This document shows, one piece after another, positions 26,501-33,064 of a stretch of 42,179 nt of DNA. The notes below the pieces were generated by a model. That model worked only from the letters and a program-made list of their open reading frames with translations, did not search any database and was not told where the DNA came from. The stretch spans positions 1 through 42,179 of the forward strand of contig JAHBVU010000026.1 of the NCBI GenBank assembly GCA_019637315.1. Direction: 5' to 3'. The stretch's first letter is position 1; every line of letters starts with the position of its first letter. The translations under genes were made by a program, and so were the position numbers. The stretch is from Gemmatimonadales bacterium (lineage in GTDB: Bacteria > Gemmatimonadota > Gemmatimonadetes > Gemmatimonadales > GWC2-71-9).

Positions 26501-26674
26501 GGCGGACTGGCGTTCTCGCAGATCGTCACGCTGTATGTGACGCCAGTCTTCTTCACCTATCTCGATACCTTCCAGAAGTGGCTCAGCACCCGCTTCGGGG
26601 GGCGGCGGCGGCAGACTCTCGCCGTGGAACCTGGAGTTGCCCAACCAGCGATGATGGAGAGCGGGGCGCCGTAG
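23546..26674 (+). CDS. RND efflux pump, inner-membrane permease (MdtB/AcrB type)
   Basis: The 1042-residue protein is full length for the HAE1 family. It begins [38 protein letters not shown], the usual first membrane helix. The proton-relay residues are present: Asp401-Asp402 in [18 protein letters not shown] (helix 4) and Lys916/Lys917 in [14 protein letters not shown] (helix 10). Further markers are [18 protein letters not shown] and [34 protein letters not shown]. It exports drugs or metabolites from the periplasm or inner membrane through a tripartite complex with the adaptor encoded just upstream. No TolC-like channel gene follows, so one must be supplied from elsewhere. MdtB/MdtC-like pumps resemble it most. 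Confidence 0.97.
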   Translation: [1042 protein letters not shown]

Positions 26675-26738
26675 AGGATCGTTCTCGAATTGCGTCGTTT
26701 TGATCCGACCTTGGGGTCATTCGGCAAGGTTGCTGTGT

Positions 26739-26777
26739 GGGCAGGCACTATGATGCTGGATGCCGAGTTGCCTGCCC
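26739..26777. repeat. Inverted repeat between RND pump and Uma2 genes
   Basis: GGGCAGGCA (26739-26747) and TGCCTGCCC (26769-26777) are perfect inverted repeats around 21 bases. The site lies about 65 bases after the pump stop and 20 bases before the Uma2 start, and could be a terminator or an operator. No T-run is seen. Confidence 0.4.
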
Positions 26778-26797
26778 TACCGCCGAGGTGATACGTT

Positions 26798-27352
26798 ATG
26801 GCCATGCCCGCATTGGTCCCGCGGTACACCGTCGACCAGTTGGATTCGTTCCCGGACGACGGAAACCGGTACGAACTCTTGGACGGGGTGCTGCTCGTGA
26901 CGCCCGCGCCAGGGGTGCCCCACGAGTTCGTGGTGGTCCGGCTCCGGGAACTGCTCGGTCGCTATCTCGGTGAACGTGCGCTCGTATTCACGCGCGGCGC
27001 TGTCCAGCTCTTACCGCACGATCATCTCGAGCCGGATCTGCTCGTCGTGCCTTTCATGTCACGTGTTCCCAAAACATGGGCGGACCTACCCGAGATCTGG
27101 TTGACCGTTGAAGTATCCGGCCGGGGCTCACGCGTGTACGATCGTGACTTCAAGCACGCGGCCTACCATCGCCTCGGTGCGCAAACCACGTGGCGCGCCG
27201 ACATGTTGACCCGTACCGTCACGTACTCCAGTATCGAGGGCGGTCCTTCCGTTACGACAGCGGACCGCTTCGCCTGGCGCGCGCCAGGATTTGCCGAAGC
27301 GCTTCAGATCGACGTCGCGCCCCTGTTTGCGGGTATCGACACGGACGAGTAG
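26798..27352 (+). CDS. Uma2-family endonuclease-like protein (DUF820)
   Basis: The 184-residue protein starts at an ATG with GAGGTGA seven bases upstream. It shows the Uma2/DUF820 pattern of a PD-(D/E)xK-like fold: YTVDQLDSFPDDGNRYELLDGVLLVTPAPG at the start (with the early Glu of YELLDG), then HLEPDLLVVP (catalytic Asp) and LTVEVSGRGSRVYDRDFKHAAYHRLGA (Glu-x-Val and Lys in the usual DRDFKHAAY block). The family is widespread and often in many copies; nuclease activity is predicted but the role is poorly known. After the Lys block, the usual YW(I/V)VD is changed to TTWRADM. It is convergent with the serine hydrolase gene 108 bases further on. Confidence 0.9.
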   Translation: MAMPALVPRYTVDQLDSFPDDGNRYELLDGVLLVTPAPGVPHEFVVVRLRELLGRYLGERALVFTRGAVQLLPHDHLEPDLLVVPFMSRVPKTWADLPEIWLTVEVSGRGSRVYDRDFKHAAYHRLGAQTTWRADMLTRTVTYSSIEGGPSVTTADRFAWRAPGFAEALQIDVAPLFAGIDTDE

Positions 27353-27460
27353 CCATCGTGCGCCGCGCTCTTCGACTCCTCGCCGCATCGAGCCCGGGTC
27401 GTCGCGGCGAACGCGACGCCCGTGGCTCGTTCCAACCCACCCTGACCTGGAACCGGGGCC

Positions 27461-28819
27461 CTACTGCCGGAGCAGGATGTTGTGGGCGTAGCCGGCATCC
27501 ATGCGCAGCTGGACCGGCTTGCCATCCTTCCGATCGAACGTCAGCAGTGAGCCCCCCGCGCTGAAGCTGTCTCCGCCCCGATAGCTGAGCGCTTGCCACG
27601 GCCCGTTGGGCGCCCGCCGGATCCGGACCTGGCCAGCGCTGTCGGCAATCCACACTGTCATCGGCCGCCCCCGGCCCGGGCCGGTGTAGGTGCCGGCGTA
27701 CTCGGCCGCATTTCCCGCAAAGGTTTGGGTCCGGTCCGGCGCCGGGCCGAGGACGATGTTGGCAATCGCCGCGGCCATGGCGTCGGGCCGCGCCGGGCCC
27801 TGTGAATTGAGCAGGACGACCACCGTCAGATCCTGCTCCGGCCAATACGCAGCAAACGAAGCGAAGCCGTTGATGTCGCCCCCGTGGGAAATCGCCGGAC
27901 GGCCCGCCAGGTCAACCAGCGCAAACCCCAATCCGTAACGCAACTTGGTGCCGTCGTTGAGTGCAGCCGGCCCGACCAGATCCCGGTACGAAGTCCGGTT
28001 GAGGATCCGATCGCTCTTGTGAAGCGCCTGGTTCCACGCGGCCAGGTCGCCTGCGGTCGAGCAGAGCGAGCCTGCTGCGTAAGGCCACCGGTGATTGACG
28101 AAGCCCTTGATGACGAGGCCGGTCGAATCCGTGTCATAGCCGTGCGCGTGACCCTTCCGAATCGTCCGCTCGCTGCAGTAGTACGACCGAGTCATGCCGG
28201 CCGGCGCAAACAAGCGCTTGGCGACGTAGTCGGCGTACGACATCGCACTCACCTTTTCGATCAGCAAGCCCGCCAGGAAGTAGCCGGAGTTGTTGTAGGT
28301 CTGCTGCTCGCCGGGGGGGAAATCGAACGGCTTGGTCTGCACGACCCGAACCAGCGAGTCGCGCGGCACGTTGCTCAGCGAAATGGTTCGAAACTCGGGG
28401 ATCTCTGTAATGCCCTTGATTCCGGAGGTGTGGTCGAGCAGGCGACGAACCGTGATCCGGTGCCCCTGGGTCTGATAGTCCGGAAGGTACCGGGTAACCT
28501 CGGCGTCGAGGTCGATCTTACCCTCCTGGACCAGCTGCATGATGGCGACCGAGGTGAACTGCTTCGTCACCGAGCCAATCTCGTAGCTCGCATTCGACGG
28601 CGTAGCCACGTCGTGCTCGAGGTCCGCATAGCCGTAGCCCTTGAGGACCAGGGTGTCCCTGCCGCGGATCACCGCAACCGACCCCCCGGCCAGCCGCCCC
28701 GCTTTGATCGGTGCATTGACGAGCGAGTCGATCGCCGCCAGCATCGTCGTACGGTTGGGCTGTTGCCCGGATCCGGCCACCAGCAGAAATGCCATCGATC
28801 CCATCAGCCAGGGCTTCAT
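27461..28819 (-). CDS. Exported serine hydrolase, beta-lactamase/PBP fold
   Basis: From the ATG at 28819 the protein has 452 residues and begins MKPWLMGSMAFLLVAGSGQ, a signal peptide. A GTG two codons upstream (28825) sits five bases after AGAGGA and may be the real start. Class C beta-lactamase-like motifs are all present: Ser83-Val-Thr-Lys86 (SVTK), Tyr175-Asn-Asn177 (YNN) and His312-Gly-Gly (HGG). Other matching segments are ITVRRLLDHTSGI and LFAPAGMTRS. After about 355 residues comes an extra C-terminal beta-rich domain (EYAGTYTGPG onward) seen in many esterase-like members. The family covers esterases, D-aminopeptidases and beta-lactamases; the substrate cannot be told. It is divergent from the ketosynthase operon. 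Confidence 0.92.
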   Translation of the reverse strand: MKPWLMGSMAFLLVAGSGQQPNRTTMLAAIDSLVNAPIKAGRLAGGSVAVIRGRDTLVLKGYGYADLEHDVATPSNASYEIGSVTKQFTSVAIMQLVQEGKIDLDAEVTRYLPDYQTQGHRITVRRLLDHTSGIKGITEIPEFRTISLSNVPRDSLVRVVQTKPFDFPPGEQQTYNNSGYFLAGLLIEKVSAMSYADYVAKRLFAPAGMTRSYYCSERTIRKGHAHGYDTDSTGLVIKGFVNHRWPYAAGSLCSTAGDLAAWNQALHKSDRILNRTSYRDLVGPAALNDGTKLRYGLGFALVDLAGRPAISHGGDINGFASFAAYWPEQDLTVVVLLNSQGPARPDAMAAAIANIVLGPAPDRTQTFAGNAAEYAGTYTGPGRGRPMTVWIADSAGQVRIRRAPNGPWQALSYRGGDSFSAGGSLLTFDRKDGKPVQLRMDAGYAHNILLRQ

Positions 28820-28861
28820 CGTCACGCTATTCCTCTCAGTCGCATTGGGAAAATGGGCAGC

Positions 28862-28881
28862 TGCCGGGATCGGACCCGGCA
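28862..28881. repeat. Inverted repeat in the divergent promoter region
   Basis: TGCCGGG (28862-28868) and CCCGGCA (28875-28881) are perfect inverted repeats around six bases, in the 155-base space between the serine hydrolase and ketosynthase genes. It could be an operator shared by both directions, but palindromes this short are frequent in GC-rich DNA. Confidence 0.3.
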
Positions 28882-28974
28882 CCACGTTGTACGGTCAGGG
28901 ACCGCCCGGGGTTTCGGGGCAATCCGGCCCGGCCCGCTTCCCTCCGCGCGCCCCCTTTTCTATCCTCTATCCCT

Positions 28975-30528
28975 ATGACTCGAATTGGCGTCTTCGGATG
29001 GGGTCTCGTTGCCCCGAAATCACCAGACATTGACACCTTCGCTGCCAATCTGGCAAACGGAACGAGCTGGCTGGAGCCGTTCAACGGCTTCGGACCCGAT
29101 TCCTTCCTGGTTGGCCGCCCGTCCTTCGACATCGAACGGTATCGGAGCTGGGTCAGCGAGCGGTTTCCGCCCCGCCGTTTCGCCCAACTGATCGAGAAGA
29201 TGGACGAGCCGACCCTGTTCGCCCTCGGCTCCTTTATCCAGTCCCTCGCCCAGAATCCCGGAATCGAACAGGACCTTCAGAGTCTGGGAAGCGAGGCCCA
29301 TGTCTATGTCGCGCCTGGAATCGGCGCCATCGGCACTTACCACGATGGAGCCCTGCAACTCTACCATGCGCAGCGGCGCTGGGATCGCTACTGGGCCGAT
29401 CCGGCCCGCAACCCCGCCCTCGCCGCGCACCTCGACGGCGCCACCGACGCCGAGGCGCCTCCTTCGCCCGAGGGTGCCTCGATCGACGAGCGCGACGAGC
29501 GGGAGAGCGCCTGGTGGCACTACTGGGCCGCCAAGGCGCCGGGGCTGGCTGCGTACCTGGAGACCCTGCGGAGCATCGAAGGCCTCAATGTCGAAGGCGA
29601 CATCGAGGCCGGCAAGATCAAGATGATGCGGGAGAAGAGCCGACGCACGACCGCACTCGAAGCGGAATCCGGCGCGCCGCTGCCGCCCTGGAAATCCGTC
29701 TCGGCCAACCTGATCTGGAACATCCACAACACGCCGGCTGCGCAAATCTCGATGCTCGGGCGAATCACCGGCCTGGCGTTTGCCCCAGTCGGCGCCTGCT
29801 CGACCTTCGGGCTGGGCCTCAAGCTGGCCATCGATGCGATCCGCCGTGGCGAGGCCAAAGCCGTCGTGGTCGGCGCCACCGATCCGTCGCCGCACCCGCT
29901 GGTGGTCGGCGCCTTCTATCAGGGACGGGTCATCTCCGCCGATGGCGGGGTCTCCAAGCCGCTGCACGGACTCCGGGGCACCCACGTCGCGGGCGGCGCC
30001 GTGGTCTGGATCGTCGGCGACTACGACTACTTCACGGCCAAAGGGTACCGGGCACTCGGCATGGAACCGGTCAGCGTCGGCGTGAGTTCAGACGCCCATC
30101 ACATCATCACGCCGAGTACCGAGGGGCCCCTCGCAGCGATCCGACAGGCACTCGACCAGGCCGACGCCCAACCCGAGGAGGTCGGCACCTGGGACCTCCA
30201 CGCCACCGCCACACCGGGAGACTTCCTCGAGGTCGACAACCTGCGGCAGATCATGCCCTCGTCCGTGCTCGTGACGGCTAGAAAAGGCACCTTCGGCCAC
30301 GGTATGGGCGGCGGCGGCGGCTGGGAACTCACGGCCCAGTATCTTGGGGTCGAGCGCGGCAGCCTGTTCCCGACTCCGCTCGCTGCGTCGGAGCTGCACC
30401 CCTCGATCCGGGCGGTGCATCCGCTCTTCGTTTTCAACGAGGCCGTCCCGGCGCCGACCGGGCTCGCCGGCAAGCTCTCGATGGGAATCGGCGGGATCAA
30501 CGCCTGCGTGCTGTCCCGACCGTGGTAG
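28975..30528 (+). CDS. Beta-ketoacyl synthase (FabF-like), orphan
   Basis: The ATG at 28975 begins the natural first strand (MTRIGVFGWGLVAP); the open frame upstream reads into the promoter. The product has 517 residues, about 100 more than FabF. Catalytic residues are present: Cys275 in GACSTF, His409 in DLHATATPGD, Lys437 in ARKGTFGHG and His442 in the same motif; GIGGINACVL is the usual end motif. The extra length is mostly before the Cys: residues about 130-245 hold an acidic, Trp-rich insertion not in FabF. There is no carrier protein, malonyl transferase or reductase nearby, so fatty acid synthesis proper is unlikely. It leads an apparent operon with the dipeptidase-like and amidohydrolase genes. 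Confidence 0.9.
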   Translation: MTRIGVFGWGLVAPKSPDIDTFAANLANGTSWLEPFNGFGPDSFLVGRPSFDIERYRSWVSERFPPRRFAQLIEKMDEPTLFALGSFIQSLAQNPGIEQDLQSLGSEAHVYVAPGIGAIGTYHDGALQLYHAQRRWDRYWADPARNPALAAHLDGATDAEAPPSPEGASIDERDERESAWWHYWAAKAPGLAAYLETLRSIEGLNVEGDIEAGKIKMMREKSRRTTALEAESGAPLPPWKSVSANLIWNIHNTPAAQISMLGRITGLAFAPVGACSTFGLGLKLAIDAIRRGEAKAVVVGATDPSPHPLVVGAFYQGRVISADGGVSKPLHGLRGTHVAGGAVVWIVGDYDYFTAKGYRALGMEPVSVGVSSDAHHIITPSTEGPLAAIRQALDQADAQPEEVGTWDLHATATPGDFLEVDNLRQIMPSSVLVTARKGTFGHGMGGGGGWELTAQYLGVERGSLFPTPLAASELHPSIRAVHPLFVFNEAVPAPTGLAGKLSMGIGGINACVLSRPW

Positions 30529-30576
30529 GCCCGCGTCGGGCTTGACGGTCGCCCGCTCCAGAACGCATACTCCCGA

Positions 30577-31761
30577 ATGCCCACAACAAAATCTGCGGTC
30601 ACCGTATCCCGACGAGGAATGGTGACCGCCTTCGGAGCCGCGCTCTTCGGCGCGCCGGCAGTTCTGCGCGGTCGTTACCAGCTCTTTGCCGGGTCACAGA
30701 CCCGCTATTCGGCCCGTGCCATCAAGCTGGTCGAAGGGTCGCTCACCATCGACATGCTGAACCAGTTCCGCTTCCCGGACTTTGCCGACAAGCCACCACT
30801 CTCGACCCGCTGGCTGCAGCAGCCGGGCAGCTTTACCGCGGAGCAGTTCGCGGTCTACCGCGATTCGGGCATCAAGGTCTTTGCCCTGGGTCACGGCGCC
30901 AGCGACTATGCCGCCGGGATCAAGTACTTCGCGGATTGGAACGGGTTTCTGGCTGGCTACAGCGACTGGCTGATCCGGATCGACGACCTGGGTGATTTCG
31001 AGCGGGTCCGCCAGCCGGGCAAGGTCGGCATCATGCTGACCTTCCAGGGCTCCGACCATTTCCGGACCCCCGAAGATGTCGACACCTTCTGGTCGCTGGG
31101 CCAGCGCGCCTCACAACTGACCTACAACTACGCCAATCGGATCGGCGCGGGGTTCCTGGAGCACGTCGACGGCGGCCTGACGGTCTTCGGCGAACGGATC
31201 GTCGAGCGCATGAACGGGGTCGGCATGGCCGTCGATCTCTCCCATTGCGGTGACCAGACCACGCTCGACGGCATTGCCGCGTCGAAGAAGCCGGTGATCT
31301 TCTCCCACGCCGCCTGCCGGGCCCTGGTTCCCGAATCGCTCCGCTGCAAGACGGACGATGCGATCCGAGCGCTTGCCAAGCAAGGAGGCGTGATGGGGAT
31401 TCCGTTCCTACGCTTCCTGGTCCACGGCGAGGAGCCCGTCACGGTCGAGCACGTGCTCAACCACTTCGACCACGTGGCCAAGCTGGTCGGCGTCGAGCAC
31501 GTCGGCGTCGGCAGCGACATGGATCTGGTCGGCAATCCCAACCCGGTCAACGGCCCACCGATCACGGAAACCCCAAACTGGGACCGCTACCGACTGCACC
31601 GCGATCCCGAGGGACGGATCACCGTGGCCGGCCTCGATCATCCGAAGCGGACCTATGACCTGGCCGAGGGTCTGATCCGCCGGCGCTACTCTGATGGGGA
31701 CATTGCACTGATCCTGGGCGGCAACTTTGCCCGTGTGCTGAGCAAGATCTGGCCGGCCTGA
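30577..31761 (+). CDS. Tat-exported M19 dipeptidase-like protein
   Basis: The 394-residue protein starts with a Tat-type leader: SRRGMVTAFGAALFGAPAVL (twin Arg at 12-13). The body matches membrane dipeptidase (M19): VDLSHCGDQTTLDGIAASKKPVIFSHAACRALVPE carries the two zinc-binding His residues, and HVGVGSDMDL the conserved Asp. However, the first metal motif, normally HxD in a DGHND segment, reads IDMLNQ at residues 58-63, and the bridging Glu of the usual GVEGG segment is Gln in LTFQGSDHF. The protein may bind fewer metals or use different ligands. It follows the ketosynthase by 48 bases and precedes the amidohydrolase by eight. A dipeptidase role is inferred, not secure. Confidence 0.88.
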   Translation: MPTTKSAVTVSRRGMVTAFGAALFGAPAVLRGRYQLFAGSQTRYSARAIKLVEGSLTIDMLNQFRFPDFADKPPLSTRWLQQPGSFTAEQFAVYRDSGIKVFALGHGASDYAAGIKYFADWNGFLAGYSDWLIRIDDLGDFERVRQPGKVGIMLTFQGSDHFRTPEDVDTFWSLGQRASQLTYNYANRIGAGFLEHVDGGLTVFGERIVERMNGVGMAVDLSHCGDQTTLDGIAASKKPVIFSHAACRALVPESLRCKTDDAIRALAKQGGVMGIPFLRFLVHGEEPVTVEHVLNHFDHVAKLVGVEHVGVGSDMDLVGNPNPVNGPPITETPNWDRYRLHRDPEGRITVAGLDHPKRTYDLAEGLIRRRYSDGDIALILGGNFARVLSKIWPA

Positions 31762-31769
31762 TCGATACC

Positions 31770-33059
31770 ATGAGCCATCGCTTGATGCTGAGCGCCGCCG
31801 CGCTGCTCGCGTCGTGGCTGCTGGTCGCTCCGGCTGCGGCGCAGCAAGCCCTTCTGCTCCGCGATCCGACCATCGTCGACGGGCGCGGCGGTCCACCCGT
31901 GACGGGCCACAGCGTGCTGATCCGGGACGGACGCATCGCTGCCATCGGCCCGGCCGACCGTCTCGACACCGCCGGCGCCCGAGCGATCGACCTCCGCGGC
32001 CGGTATCTGCTCCCCGGCCTGATCGACACCCACCTGCACAGCCCGCCGGACTCGGCAGCCGTCGCCGCCCGGATGGCGTGGCTCTTTCAGAACGGAATCA
32101 CCACGGCTCGGGACATGGCCGCCGACTCGCATATCCTGCGCGCCGTGGCCTGGGCAACCGAATCGACCGATGTGCCGAGCACCCGGCTCCGCTACATGGC
32201 CTTCTGGGCCGGGCCATCGTTTTATCAGGTCGACCGGCGCCCCATCGGTTCGACCCAGGGCAAACCGCTCGGCACGGTACCCTGGTTCCTGGCCGTGGCG
32301 GACGTCGACGGTGTCGATGGTCATGTCGAGGATGCCGCAGCGCTTGGCGCGCATGCACTGAAGCTCTACACCGACCTGCCGGCTCCGGTCTTTGGGGCCG
32401 CCGTGGCAGCGGCTCATCGCCGAGGCCTCCTCGCGGCAAGTCATGTCGCGGTCTTCCCCCAGCGCCCCAGTGCCGTCATCGCAGCTGGCGTCGATGCCGT
32501 CTCTCACTCGGCCCTGCTCGTCTGGGAAGCCGTCGACTCCCTGCCGGCACGCTTCCACACCGTCCCGCACACCAACTTCGGGCCGATCGGTCCGTACCAG
32601 CGGGTTGCGCCCGACGATCGTCGGATCATGGCGGTGCTCGACAGCATGCGCCAGCGCGGCACCGTGCTCGATGCCACCGTGCTCGCAATCGAAAAGGGCA
32701 TCTCGCCCGAGGCGTCGACCTGGGCGCTCCAGGTTACCGCGCTCGCTCGGCAAAGGGGCGTGGCAGTCAGCACCGGCACCGATCGGCCTGAGGCGCCCGA
32801 CCCTGTCCGGCAGCCGGCCTTGTTCGATGAAATCGAACTGCTGGTCCGGAAGGCGGGCTTCACACCGAGCGACGCCATCACCGCCGCCACCCTGAACGGC
32901 GCCCGTGCCGTCGGCATCGCGGCCGACTACGGCACGGTCGAGGTCGGCAAGATTGCCGACCTCATCGTCCTCGACGCCGACCCCACGGTCGACATCCGCA
33001 ACCTTCGCCGAGTCCGCACCGTCATTAAGGGCGGCACGGCGTACCCCCGGGAGCCGTAA
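31770..33059 (+). CDS. Exported metal-dependent amidohydrolase
   Basis: The product has 429 residues with a signal peptide (MSHRLMLSAAALLASWLLVAPAAAQ). All five metal positions of imidazolonepropionase-like amidohydrolases are visible: His88 and His90 in DTHLHS, Lys in HALKLYTDLP, His in AASHVAV, His in DAVSHSALLVW, and Asp in STGTDRPE. The closing strand reads VEVGKIADLIVLDADPTVDI, as usual. Members cleave peptides, lactams or cyclic amides with zinc. It lies eight bases after the M19-like gene and probably shares its transcript; both would then act outside the cytoplasm. It is convergent with the DUF5916 gene, with five bases between the stops. Confidence 0.94.
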   Translation: MSHRLMLSAAALLASWLLVAPAAAQQALLLRDPTIVDGRGGPPVTGHSVLIRDGRIAAIGPADRLDTAGARAIDLRGRYLLPGLIDTHLHSPPDSAAVAARMAWLFQNGITTARDMAADSHILRAVAWATESTDVPSTRLRYMAFWAGPSFYQVDRRPIGSTQGKPLGTVPWFLAVADVDGVDGHVEDAAALGAHALKLYTDLPAPVFGAAVAAAHRRGLLAASHVAVFPQRPSAVIAAGVDAVSHSALLVWEAVDSLPARFHTVPHTNFGPIGPYQRVAPDDRRIMAVLDSMRQRGTVLDATVLAIEKGISPEASTWALQVTALARQRGVAVSTGTDRPEAPDPVRQPALFDEIELLVRKAGFTPSDAITAATLNGARAVGIAADYGTVEVGKIADLIVLDADPTVDIRNLRRVRTVIKGGTAYPREP

Positions 33060-33064
33060 CGCAG

